Source of the DNA: JABJAG01 sp965222215
GTDB lineage: Bacteria > Pseudomonadota > Alphaproteobacteria > UBA6615
Assembly (NCBI GenBank): GCA_965222215.1
Contig: OZ244931.1
Coordinates: forward strand, 1,240,001 to 1,304,000
Direction of reading: 5' to 3'
Length of the DNA stretch: 64,000 bases
Shown here: positions 51,999 to 60,317 of the stretch, piece after piece
Layout: every line of letters starts with the position of its first letter
How positions within the stretch are numbered: the stretch's first letter is position 1
Translations under genes and position numbers: made by a program
Notes under the pieces: generated by a model
Databases searched by the model: none
What the model saw: the letters and a program-made list of their open reading frames with translations, nothing else
Told to the model about the DNA's origin: nothing

Positions 51999-52351
51999 TG
52001 ACGACCAACGCGCTCAAGTCGGGAAACCTGTTTGCCGATCTTCCGGATGCCTCCGGGCATGAAGTGCTCGACACCTTGGTGGCGCGCGACGGGCTGACTA
52101 TCGAAAGGATTGTCTCGCACGGCCAGGCGACGCCGGAAGGCGAGTGGTACGATCAGGACTCCGATGAGTGGGTCGTCGTGCTACGCGGAGCGGCGGAACT
52201 GTTGATCGAAGGCGAGACCACGGCGCGATCCCTGAAACCGGGTGACTTCGTTTACCTGCCGGCCCACGAACGCCATCGCGTGGCGCTGACCGACCCCGAG
52301 GAGCCGACCGTTTGGCTGGCGGTGCATGTCCAGCCGCCCGGAGACGGATAA
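51998..52351 (+). CDS. Cupin-domain protein
   Basis: A 117-residue single-domain cupin with the barrel cores SDEWVVVLRGAAELLIEGET and LKPGDFVYLPAHERHRVALT. His in ERHRV and Glu in DEW are candidate metal ligands. Probably a small sugar-binding or isomerase-like partner of the preceding dehydrogenase. Fourth gene of the hyi cluster. Function uncertain. Confidence 0.8.
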   Translation: MTTNALKSGNLFADLPDASGHEVLDTLVARDGLTIERIVSHGQATPEGEWYDQDSDEWVVVLRGAAELLIEGETTARSLKPGDFVYLPAHERHRVALTDPEEPTVWLAVHVQPPGDG

Positions 52352-52433
52352 CGGGCACGCTTCCAACCCGGCGGGAACGGATGCATTCTTCCGGGGGTGG
52401 ATGCGTTAGCGTCTGTGTCGAAAGGGGCGGTTT

Positions 52434-53696
52434 TTGGACAGCACAGCATTCCTGATCGTTGCGGCAGGCCTGATCGGTTTCGCGCTTGTGTCCCGGCGCC
52501 TGCGGGACACGGCATTCACGCCACCACTGATCTTCGCCGCCTTCGGCCTCGCGATTGGTGGCGCGGGTCTCGGGATCGTGGAGGTGGACTTCGACCTCGG
52601 CCTGATCCACACCATCGCCGAACTTACGCTCGTGCTGGTGTTGTTCTCCGACGCGGCGCGGATCGACCTCCGTAACCTACGCGCCGAGCATAACCTTCCA
52701 ATTCGCATGCTGGTTGTGGGGCTGCCGCTTGCGATCCTGTTTGGCGCGCTGGCCGCCATCGGGCTGCCGCTCGGCTTCAGTGTATGGGAGGCAGCTCTGC
52801 TTGCGGCAATCCTCGCGCCGACAGATGCTGCATTGGGACAGGCGGTTGTGACCAGTCCTCATGTCCCCGTTCGTATCCGCCAGACCCTGAATGTGGAAAG
52901 CGGACTCAACGACGGTATCGCGCTGCCGGCCGTTCTCCTGTTCGCCGCACTGGCCAGTGTCGACACACCGGTTAACGGTGCGTCCGATTGGGCGCTCTTC
53001 GCGGTCAAGCAGCTTGGCTTCGGCCCGCTCGCCGGCATCGGTGTCGGTTGTGCGGGGGCGTGGCTCATCGACAAGGCGCTGGACAAGGGATGGATGTCCG
53101 AGAGTTACGAAGGTGGGGCGATTCTTGCCATGGCGCTGCTGTCGTTCGGTGCAGCGGAGGCGGTCGGCGGTAACGGATTCATCGCGGCGTTCGTGGCCGG
53201 GCTTGTCTTCGGGAATTTCATCCGTCACCGCTGCACGTTCGTGTTCGAGTTTTTGGAAGCCGAGGGACAGATTCTTGTTCTGCTGACATTCCTGATCTTC
53301 GGCGCTGTGATCGTGCCCGAACTGTCGATGTCCCTGGGCTGGGCGGAAGTCGTCTATGCGTTGCTGAGTCTGACCCTGATCCGGATTGTGCCGATCATTC
53401 TGTCGTTGATAGGGACAGGGCTGCGCCCGCAAACATGCCTGTTTCTCTCATGGTTCGGTCCGCGCGGACTGGCGTCGATCCTGTTCGCATTGTTCGTGCT
53501 CGAGCAAACCAATGTGCCCGCGGCCAACGAGATCGTGGCCATCGTCATTGCTGTCGTGGGGGCGAGCATTCTCGCCCACGGCCTGACGGCCGCACCGGCT
53601 GCGCGCCGCTTCGGGACAGCCATGTCGGCCGATGCCGAGAGCGAGGAAATGCGCGATGTCGGCGAAATGCCCATGCGCGGCAGCATGAAAACATAG
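52434..53696 (+). CDS. Cation:proton antiporter (CPA1/NhaP-like)
   Basis: A 420-residue protein with about 12 membrane helices and no large cytoplasmic domain. The CPA-type ALLAAILAPTDAALGQAVV and LNVESGLNDGIALPAVLL motifs (Asp in the latter probably transports H+/Na+) are present. Translation starts at TTG at 52434 after AAAGGGGCGG; a later internal ATG is less likely. Na+/K+ proton exchange at the inner membrane. Context with the sodium channel in the same window suggests sodium handling. Confidence 0.85.
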   Translation: MDSTAFLIVAAGLIGFALVSRRLRDTAFTPPLIFAAFGLAIGGAGLGIVEVDFDLGLIHTIAELTLVLVLFSDAARIDLRNLRAEHNLPIRMLVVGLPLAILFGALAAIGLPLGFSVWEAALLAAILAPTDAALGQAVVTSPHVPVRIRQTLNVESGLNDGIALPAVLLFAALASVDTPVNGASDWALFAVKQLGFGPLAGIGVGCAGAWLIDKALDKGWMSESYEGGAILAMALLSFGAAEAVGGNGFIAAFVAGLVFGNFIRHRCTFVFEFLEAEGQILVLLTFLIFGAVIVPELSMSLGWAEVVYALLSLTLIRIVPIILSLIGTGLRPQTCLFLSWFGPRGLASILFALFVLEQTNVPAANEIVAIVIAVVGASILAHGLTAAPAARRFGTAMSADAESEEMRDVGEMPMRGSMKT

Positions 53697-53731
53697 CCAC
53701 CGTCCCGGAAATCTTTGGAGAAGGATATTCG

Positions 53732-54475
53732 ATGCTAAACGAGCTTCAGGAGAAGTGGTGCAGCGAAAGCGAGTGGGACTTTTCCGATCTCAACGCGCTG
53801 ATTATCAACTGCACGTTGAAGAAATCGCCGGAGATATCCCACACGGACAGCCTGATCGATATCTGTGCGGCCATCATGGAGCGCAACGGGGTGACCGTCG
53901 AACGAATGCGGGCGGTCGACCACGACATCGCGACGGGTGTCTACCCGGACATGACCGAACATGGCTGGGACACCGACGACTGGCCCGCGATCTACGAGAA
54001 GGCTCAGGCCGCCGATATTCTCGTGCTCACGAGTCCGATCTGGCTCGGCGACAAATCTTCGGTATGCACGAAGGTGATCGAGCGGCTCTATGGCAATTCG
54101 TCGCTGCTCAACGACGACGGTCAGTATGCCTATTACGGCAAGGTCGGCGGTTGCCTGATTACCGGCAACGAGGACGGACTCAAGCACTGCGCCATGAACA
54201 TCCTCTATTCGTTGCAGCATCTGGGCTACGTGATCCCGCCCCAGGCCGATGCCGGCTGGATCGGCGAGGCGGGGCCGGGGCCGTCCTATGCGGACGAAAA
54301 CTCCGGCGGGCCGGAGAACGACTTCACCAACCGGAACACGACATTCATGACATGGAATCTTTTGCATATCGCGCGAATGCTGAAAGACCGAGGTGGTATG
54401 CCGGCCCACGGCAACCAGCGTTCGGCGTGGGACGCGGGTTGCCGGTTCGATTTTCCCAATCCGGAATACCGATAG
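53732..54475 (+). CDS. Flavodoxin-fold NAD(P)H-dependent oxidoreductase
   Basis: A 247-residue FMN-binding-fold protein. The first strand ALIINCTLKKSPEISHTDSL is the phosphate-binding loop; ADILVLTSPIWLGDKSSVCT and KVGGCLITGNEDGLKHC are typical of WrbA/flavodoxin-reductase families. ATG at 53732 follows GGAGAAGGA. Possibly reduces quinones or chromate-like compounds; substrate unknown. 120 bases before a GST gene. Confidence 0.8.
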   Translation: MLNELQEKWCSESEWDFSDLNALIINCTLKKSPEISHTDSLIDICAAIMERNGVTVERMRAVDHDIATGVYPDMTEHGWDTDDWPAIYEKAQAADILVLTSPIWLGDKSSVCTKVIERLYGNSSLLNDDGQYAYYGKVGGCLITGNEDGLKHCAMNILYSLQHLGYVIPPQADAGWIGEAGPGPSYADENSGGPENDFTNRNTTFMTWNLLHIARMLKDRGGMPAHGNQRSAWDAGCRFDFPNPEYR

Positions 54476-54594
54476 CACGAGCCGCGCCCGACAGTTCGGC
54501 GTTGCATCGCAGTCTTAGGCGAGCCGGAGCGGTTGACCTCGGAGCTTAGAAACCATCCTATTCCCCGGACGAGAAACCTGACGGGAGACGAGGC

Positions 54595-55299
54595 ATGATC
54601 CGCGCCTACTCGTGGCCCACGCCCAATGGGCACAAGGTCCATATCATGCTGCACGAGTGCGACCTTGCGCATGAAGTGATCCCGGTCGATATCACGAGCG
54701 GCGACCAGTTCGATCCGGCGTTTCTCGCAATCAGTCCGAACAACCGCATTCCCGCCATTGTCGATACCGAAGGGCCGGACGGCGAGGAGATTTCGATCTT
54801 CGAGACTGGCGCGATCCTCTACTACCTGGCGAAGAAGACCGGGCGGTTCCTGCCCGACGAGGCAGATGACCCCGGTGCGCACTACGCCACCATGGAATGG
54901 CTGATGTGGCAGATGGGTGGGGTCGGCCCGATGATGGGCCAGTCGAGTCACTTCCGCCGCTATGCACCGGAAAAGATTCCTTACGCTGTCGACCGTTATA
55001 CGCGCGAGGTCGAACGCCTGTTCCGTGTCGCCGACACCCGGCTGGGCGAGACGCGTTATCTTGCCGGGAACGGCTATACGATTGCCGATATCGCGACCTA
55101 TCCATGGATGCGTTTCTGGAAGGGATACGACCTGAAAATCGAGGATTATCCCAACGCGCAGCGCTGGCTGGCGGAGATTCGCACGCGTCCCGCAGTGCAG
55201 GCCGGGGAAGCGGTCCTGATCGAGCACCGCAAGTCCGAGATGCCGAAGGGCAAGGCGTGGGATACGCTGTTCGGCAAGGAACAGTTCAAGCAACGCTGA
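54595..55299 (+). CDS. Glutathione S-transferase (YfcG/Nu-like)
   Basis: A 234-residue GST. N-terminal thioredoxin fold MIRAYSWPTPNGHKVHIMLH, with SPNNRIPAIVD (cis-Pro) and SIFETGAILYYLAKK; C-terminal helical domain with GVGPMMGQSSHFRRYAPEK, as in YfcG disulfide-bond reductases. Detoxification or disulfide reduction using glutathione in the cytoplasm. Preceded by ACGGGAGACGAGGC. Confidence 0.88.
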   Translation: MIRAYSWPTPNGHKVHIMLHECDLAHEVIPVDITSGDQFDPAFLAISPNNRIPAIVDTEGPDGEEISIFETGAILYYLAKKTGRFLPDEADDPGAHYATMEWLMWQMGGVGPMMGQSSHFRRYAPEKIPYAVDRYTREVERLFRVADTRLGETRYLAGNGYTIADIATYPWMRFWKGYDLKIEDYPNAQRWLAEIRTRPAVQAGEAVLIEHRKSEMPKGKAWDTLFGKEQFKQR

Positions 55300-55315
55300 C
55301 GCAGGAGTTTAGAAA

Positions 55316-55948
55316 TTGGTTTCGCGACGTACCCTCGTGCTTGCGGGTCTTTGGGGGCTTGGCGCCTCTCCGATTGCGCCGGCATTTGCCCGTTTCGATC
55401 ACCCGGTCCACCGGCATATCGCGAAAATTGAGGCACGGCTGAAGGCCTGGCGCGACCACGTGACGGACCAGCATGACGTTCTGCTCACATCCGGCGAGCC
55501 GCATATCACGGCCTGGCGCGCGGCGAGTTCCGCGCTTCCGAATACGCCAGAGGAATCTCTGCTGGCCGGTGTGAACCGTCTGATCAACTCCGAGATTGCC
55601 TACAAGTCAGACTACGCTGTCCACAAGACCAGTGATTTCTGGGCGACACTGGATGACGCGCTGATACATGGCGGAGATTGTGAGGACTATGCGCTGGCCA
55701 AGGCGACCACACTGGCGTTCCACGGTTGGCCGGAAACCCACAAACACCTTGTCATCGGCATGCTTCGCCGTGGACCGAAACCGGAGGCTCACGCGGTTCT
55801 GGTTGTCGAACGCAGTGACGGGTCATTCTGGGCTCTCGACAACCTGACCGACCGGGTGGTCCCGGCCGAGCGAATGAGCATGCAGCCGCTCTACGGAGTG
55901 GATGCCGAAGGCGTCTGGCTATTCACGCGGCCGACACCGCGAAGCTAG
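55316..55948 (+). CDS. Transglutaminase-like cysteine protease (BTLCP/LapG-like)
   Basis: A 210-residue exported protease of the bacterial transglutaminase-like family. A short signal (VLAGLWGLGASPIAPAFA) precedes the core. Catalytic Cys is in GGDCEDYALAKA, His in EAHAVLVVERSD, and Asp in WALDNLTDRV. LapG homologues cut adhesins at the surface under c-di-GMP control, but neither the receptor LapD nor an adhesin is nearby. Start is TTG at 55316 after CAGGAG. Role beyond protease fold is inferred. Confidence 0.8.
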   Translation: MVSRRTLVLAGLWGLGASPIAPAFARFDHPVHRHIAKIEARLKAWRDHVTDQHDVLLTSGEPHITAWRAASSALPNTPEESLLAGVNRLINSEIAYKSDYAVHKTSDFWATLDDALIHGGDCEDYALAKATTLAFHGWPETHKHLVIGMLRRGPKPEAHAVLVVERSDGSFWALDNLTDRVVPAERMSMQPLYGVDAEGVWLFTRPTPRS

Positions 55949-55989
55949 CATCCCGCCCATCGAAATCGGGGCTTTCATCAAGGGAAATC

Positions 55990-56157
55990 ATGGCCGTTCG
56001 AAAAATGCGCGCCAAGCGCGTCGACGCGGAAACACCGACCCGCACCCACAACTACCGAGAGCTGCCCAAGCAGTAGACCAAGAAGGGCGACGGAATATTC
56101 GGCGACTACGAGGGGACCCCGCCGGTCGGCCCGGATGAGGCATATTTCTGGTTTTGA
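55990..56157 (+). pseudogene. Small ORF interrupted by in-frame TAG
   Basis: ATG at 55990 opens 28 codons (MAVRKMRAKRVDAETPTRTH...), then an in-frame TAG at 56074-56076, and the same frame continues 26 more codons (TKKGDGIFGDYEG...AYFWF) to a TGA at 56155. Both halves have coding-like third-position G/C, so the TAG may be a recent CAG/AAG-type mutation, a sequencing error, or a true end of a 28-residue gene. No family recognised. It sits between the cysteine protease and the rhomboid gene. Confidence 0.4.
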
Positions 56158-56205
56158 GCGAAACTTGAGCGGGAATCGGGCCTATCGCCCCCATATTGAG
56201 GCTTC

Positions 56206-56913
56206 ATGCCCCTGATTCCCCTCCATGATTCGAATCCGCGCGTTTACATTCGCGCGCACTACGTCACCATCACACTGGTGGTCGTGAACCTGCTGATTTT
56301 CCTGCTCATGCTCGGGCTGAGCGAGGCGGAATTGTTCGACGCGGTGATCGGATATGCGCTGATCCCGGCGCGCCTGTTCACGGACTTGGAGTTGCCGGAC
56401 GGGGTTGCGGGCGCGACACCGCTGCTGTCGCTGGTGTCGTACCAGTTCCTGCACGGCGGCTGGGAGCATGTGTTGTTCAACATGCTTTTTCTCTGGGTGT
56501 TTGGCGACAACATCGAGGATGCGCTCGGCCACAAGAAGTTCCTGCTGTTCTTCGTCCTGTGCGGCGTGGCGGGCGGCCTGCTGCACAGTGTGCTCGATCC
56601 TGAATCGGTTGTGCCGACGATCGGCGCGAGCGGGTCGATTTCCGGGGTTCTGGGGGCGTATCTGCTGCTTTACCCGCGCGCGCGTCTACTGGTGTTGCTG
56701 TTTGTCTTTATCCCGATCCGGTTGCCCGCGCTGCTCGTGATCGGCGCTTTTTTCGCGCAGGATTTGATCTGGGCCGCGACAAACTCCCCCGCCGCACTCA
56801 ACGTGGCGGTGTGGGCCCATATCGGCGGCTTCCTGGCCGGGATGGCGCTGGTCGTCGTTCTGAAAAACCCGCGCGTGGTCGTTTGGCATCGCCCGCCACG
56901 TCCGTGGGGGTAG
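56206..56913 (+). CDS. Rhomboid family intramembrane serine protease
   Basis: A 235-residue membrane protease with six helices. Motifs: EHVLFNMLFLWVFGDNIED, catalytic Ser142 in TIGASGSISGVLGAYLLLYP, and catalytic His205 in VAVWAHIGGFLAGM. Cuts transmembrane substrates in the membrane plane. The substrate is unknown. ATG at 56206 (MPLIPLHDSNPR, a common rhomboid start). Convergent with the DUF1330 gene by 4 bases. Confidence 0.9.
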   Translation: MPLIPLHDSNPRVYIRAHYVTITLVVVNLLIFLLMLGLSEAELFDAVIGYALIPARLFTDLELPDGVAGATPLLSLVSYQFLHGGWEHVLFNMLFLWVFGDNIEDALGHKKFLLFFVLCGVAGGLLHSVLDPESVVPTIGASGSISGVLGAYLLLYPRARLLVLLFVFIPIRLPALLVIGAFFAQDLIWAATNSPAALNVAVWAHIGGFLAGMALVVVLKNPRVVVWHRPPRPWG

Positions 56914-56917
56914 GGCG

Positions 56918-57514
56918 CTAGAGCCCCTCGACGATCACAATGTTCGATTGCGAGGCGGACTGACGGATACCGATCAGCGGCGCATAGGCATCGCCGTCGT
57001 AGAAACCGCGCGCATCATCCATGTCGGCAAACGCCACGACAACCAGCCGGTCCAAATGCATCCCGCCCTCGACCGAGCGCGACCGCCCACCCCGTGCCAG
57101 GTAGGTCCCGCCGGATGTGGCGAGGACCGCGGGGACTTGCTCCGCATAGGGGGTGTACCGGTCCGGGTGGGTCATATGGATGTTGCCCAGGATGTAGGCG
57201 TGCATGCCGTCTGCGGTCGGGCCGCTTCCGACGCCTTCGACGAGCCAGATATGCGACGTCGTCGTTGCTTGACGGATTGCGGCGACCGGCTCGTAGGCCG
57301 GATCGTCGACGAATGCGCTGGCGCTGTCCCAGTCAGGAAATTCGAGCAGTACGATCCGACCGGACGGCCACTTACCTTCGACCACGTCGCGTTGGCCGCC
57401 GCGCACGATGTAGCGTCCGCCGTGCTTTTTGATCAGGGCGGGGACCGTGTTCTTGTAGTCCTCGTACCGGTCGGCATCGTGAACGTCGATGGTGGCGAAC
57501 AGGTAGGCGGTCAT
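56918..57514 (-). CDS. Tandem double DUF1330 protein
   Basis: A 198-residue protein made of two DUF1330 units: residues about 1-95 (VHDADRYEDYKNTVPALIKK, GGRYIVRGGQRDVVEGKWP) and about 104-198 (MTHPDRYTPYAEQVPAVLA, GGTYLARGGRSRSVEGG). Ordinary members are single domains near 95 residues that dimerise in a ferredoxin-like fold, so this is an internal duplication giving a one-chain dimer. Function unknown; related folds bind small molecules. Between rhomboid and metC-like genes. Confidence 0.8.
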   Translation of the reverse strand: MTAYLFATIDVHDADRYEDYKNTVPALIKKHGGRYIVRGGQRDVVEGKWPSGRIVLLEFPDWDSASAFVDDPAYEPVAAIRQATTTSHIWLVEGVGSGPTADGMHAYILGNIHMTHPDRYTPYAEQVPAVLATSGGTYLARGGRSRSVEGGMHLDRLVVVAFADMDDARGFYDGDAYAPLIGIRQSASQSNIVIVEGL

Positions 57515-57603
57515 GTCGTCTCCGGGGTGTCAGGCGCAGCGCGTGGACGTGTATGCTATGCACTCGCAACCGATTGTACAGACCCGGATTCCGCAACGAA
57601 CCC

Positions 57604-58755
57604 ATGGCACGCGACGTCGACAACAACCTCAAGCCCGGAAGCCTTGCAGCACAGGCGCTCGGCTGGCTCGATCCCGCGACCAACGCGGTCGCGCCGCCGA
57701 TCCATCCGTCGACCAACTATGCCCGCGACGAGAATTACGAGAAGGTCGGCGATCGCGGCTATACCCGTGACGAGAACCCCACCTACGAGCAGCTCGAAGC
57801 GCTGATCGCGACTCTGGAGAAAGGGCCGGAGGCGATGGTGTTCGCCTCCGGCATGGCGGCGGCCACGACCGTGATGATGTCGCTGTCGCCGGGCGATCAC
57901 GTCGTCGCGCCGTCGGTTATGTATTTCGGCCTGCGGAACTGGTTGACGAATGTCGGCCGGCACTGGGGCCTGGAGGTGGATTTTGTGCCGCCGGGCGACA
58001 GCGTTGCCCTGGCCAATGCCGTGCGCGAGGGTGAGACGAAACTCGTCTGGATCGAGACGCCGTGCAACCCGACCTGGGAAGTCACGGATATCGAGGCCGC
58101 GGCCGACATCGCCCACAACGCCGGTGCGCTGCTGGCCGTCGATTCCACGGTCGCGACGCCGATCCTGACGCAGCCGTTGGCCCTGGGCGCCGATATCGTG
58201 ATGCATTCCGGGACGAAATACCTGAACGGGCATGGCGATGTACTGGCCGGTGCGCTCGTGACGGCACGCCCCGATGCGCACTGGGAGCGCATGAAGTATC
58301 TGCGTTTCGAAAATGGCGGGATGCTGGGTGCGTTTGAAGCCTGGCTTTTGTTGCGCGGGATGCGGACCCTGCATCTGCGTGTCGAGTGCTCGTGCCAGTC
58401 CGCGCTGCGGATCGCGGAATTCTTCGATGGGCATCCACGGGTGGCGCAGGTTCTGTACCCGGGGCTACCGACCCATGGCGGACACGAGGTTGCCGCGCGT
58501 CAGATGGACGGCGGTTTTGGGGGCATGTTGTCGATACGGGTGAAGGGCGGGGCGGCGGCGGCGCTGCGGACCGTGAAGGCCATGCAGTTGTTCGTGCCGG
58601 CGACATCGCTGGGAGGGGTGGAAAGCCTGGTCGAGCATCGCGCGACCGTCGAGGGCGCGGATAGCCCGTTTCCGGACGATCTGTTGCGAATCTCCGTCGG
58701 GATCGAGGACGCCGACGACCTGATCGCGGACCTGGAGCAGGCGCTGAACGCCTGA
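57604..58755 (+). CDS. metC: Cys/Met metabolism PLP-dependent lyase/synthase (metC/metB-like)
   Basis: A 383-residue fold-type I PLP enzyme. Schiff-base Lys205 is in MHSGTKYLNGHGD; other blocks are NPTYEQLEALIATLEKG, FASGMAAATTVMMSLSPGD and IETPCNPTWEVTD, plus SLGGVESLVEHRA. This is the cystathionine beta-lyase / gamma-synthase / methionine gamma-lyase group; exact reaction cannot be separated by eye. ATG at 57604 (MARDVDNNLKPGSLA). Confidence 0.85.
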   Translation: MARDVDNNLKPGSLAAQALGWLDPATNAVAPPIHPSTNYARDENYEKVGDRGYTRDENPTYEQLEALIATLEKGPEAMVFASGMAAATTVMMSLSPGDHVVAPSVMYFGLRNWLTNVGRHWGLEVDFVPPGDSVALANAVREGETKLVWIETPCNPTWEVTDIEAAADIAHNAGALLAVDSTVATPILTQPLALGADIVMHSGTKYLNGHGDVLAGALVTARPDAHWERMKYLRFENGGMLGAFEAWLLLRGMRTLHLRVECSCQSALRIAEFFDGHPRVAQVLYPGLPTHGGHEVAARQMDGGFGGMLSIRVKGGAAAALRTVKAMQLFVPATSLGGVESLVEHRATVEGADSPFPDDLLRISVGIEDADDLIADLEQALNA

Positions 58756-58771
58756 GAGCCGTTGAGCGGTT

Positions 58772-58981
58772 CTAGCCCGCGGCGCGCTTTGCTTCCGCCT
58801 CGGGGAACGGCACGACGGTCGACTTCGAGCCGCCCGGCAGAATCTCGCCGAGTTCGCGGCGCGCCTGCTCCAGCGCGGCCAGTTCCTTCGCATCGTCGCG
58901 GTCGAAGACCTGGATGCAGGAGAGTTTGATTTCCACCAGATCGATCAGCGTTTCGAGTGAACGCTTGCTGAGAGTTGCCAT
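58772..58981 (-). CDS. Small hypothetical helical protein
   Basis: A 69-residue acidic-basic protein (LIDLVEIKLSCIQVFDRDDA then AKELAALEQARRELGEILPG). Two amphipathic helices likely. The end VPFPEAEAKRAAG is unstructured. The ATG at 58981 follows AAAGGAAC. Unknown family. It is divergent from the 59150 gene; both are small and cytoplasmic-looking. Confidence 0.6.
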   Translation of the reverse strand: MATLSKRSLETLIDLVEIKLSCIQVFDRDDAKELAALEQARRELGEILPGGSKSTVVPFPEAEAKRAAG

Positions 58982-59149
58982 AACCCGGTTCCTTTCAGTG
59001 GGTTTGTGGCAACGAGAATAGAAAGCATTTTATTGATATTTGGTGAAAGTTTTCGAGGCATGGAGACATGTTTCGTTAACCGTTCGGCAAGGCGCACGCC
59101 CTAGGTTGAATGGACCAGCCGCTCTTGCGGCGACGACCGGGAGGGCCCG

Positions 59150-59536
59150 ATGGACGGCTCCGCAGATATTCCCAACAGCAAATCCGACGAGGAACCCGAT
59201 GTCATCGATACCGATGTCGGGACCCCGAAATACAGCCGTCGGCTGAGCGACAAGGTTCTGGCGGCCTTCAACCACGCCTACGCGGTGGGTGAGATGGAAG
59301 TCGCCGCAAGCCTCCGCGAGGTGCTGGCGCGTCTCGACAAGGATCGTGAAGACAAGGACGAGCGCCAGCGTCGCGACAGCGCGATCGCGCTGAGCCAGGC
59401 CGACCTCTGGATCGAATTCGTGGAAGCGCGCAATGACTACCGTGCCGCCTGCGATACCGAGAGTTCGGACCCGATCGCGCTGGACTGTATGCTCGAGGTC
59501 ATGAAGTCGGCTTACAACCGCTGGGCGACGGTCTAG
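59150..59536 (+). CDS. Hypothetical helical protein
   Basis: A 128-residue protein, not recognised. Acidic disordered N-terminus (SKSDEEPDVIDTDVGTP) then helices: SDKVLAAFNHAYAVGEMEVA, SLREVLARLDKDREDKDERQ, and AIALSQADLWIEFVEARNDY. TPR-like alpha-hairpin shape is possible. The ATG at 59150 follows GGGAGGGCCCG. No signal or membrane segment. Confidence 0.6.
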   Translation: MDGSADIPNSKSDEEPDVIDTDVGTPKYSRRLSDKVLAAFNHAYAVGEMEVAASLREVLARLDKDREDKDERQRRDSAIALSQADLWIEFVEARNDYRAACDTESSDPIALDCMLEVMKSAYNRWATV

Positions 59537-59548
59537 TATAGAAAACGC

Positions 59549-60253
59549 CTAGGGCTCGATGATCGTGTCAGGCGCCCTGAACTCGAGACGCTTAAGCGTG
59601 ATTTTCCCGCTGCCGAGCGAGCCGCCACCGGGTGGCACGAGCCGTAGCCAGAGTTCGACGATCGTAGCGTCCGGCGCGACGCGATGGGTCGTCTCGACCC
59701 GAATTTCTTCGTTCTTCACCAGATCGGGAACCGGCACGCCGGAAACCGAACTGCGGTCGTGCAGATAGAATGTTGCTGATTCGACCTCAATGTCGGTATC
59801 GGCGACGAGGTCGACAACGGCTGTAATCAGCTGGCCGCGGAACCTCTCCGGTTCGGGAAGCGCGAATCCCATTCGCCAGTCCGCACCCTGGGTAACGTCT
59901 TTGGGCCCGGCGAGGATTTCGATCGCACAAGGCTCGTCGAGCGCGCTTGAGAGCAGCATGCGGATGTCGCCGTTGGGCCCGTGAGAGTAGACGGCGATAT
60001 CCTGCATGGACGTGCGGGGCTGCGGCGTGTTTGCGTACAGGGTCGCAAGCGGGCAGCCTTCGGATGTGCCCTCGGCGGGTTTGCTTGTCATGACCGGTTT
60101 ATCGGCCAGAAACAGGTTTTTCCCGATCACGACAAGGATCGCCAATGCGACCAAAAAGGAAATCCCCCATACGAATATCGCGGTCAACCTGGACAAGTTG
60201 CCTGTTCCTCTCGCTGGTTCGGCGAGTCTGCCCGCCGGTCGGTGCCGTCCCAT
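59549..60253 (-). CDS. Hypothetical membrane-anchored protein
   Basis: A 234-residue protein with one N-terminal transmembrane segment (about 23-45, LTAIFVWGISFLVALAILVV) and a mostly beta-rich outside part with Cys residues (EGCPLATLY and EPCAIEILAGP), which could form a disulfide. Unrecognised. Its first residues (MGRHRPAGRLAEPARGTG) may be a non-coding extension; a later start at the TTG near 60198 would remove them. Confidence 0.6.
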   Translation of the reverse strand: MGRHRPAGRLAEPARGTGNLSRLTAIFVWGISFLVALAILVVIGKNLFLADKPVMTSKPAEGTSEGCPLATLYANTPQPRTSMQDIAVYSHGPNGDIRMLLSSALDEPCAIEILAGPKDVTQGADWRMGFALPEPERFRGQLITAVVDLVADTDIEVESATFYLHDRSSVSGVPVPDLVKNEEIRVETTHRVAPDATIVELWLRLVPPGGGSLGSGKITLKRLEFRAPDTIIEP

Positions 60254-60317
60254 CGCAGCCGTCTGGAAAAGTATGGCAGGTATAGCTCCGATGGTAGCTC
60301 ATTCGACAGTCCGGAGA

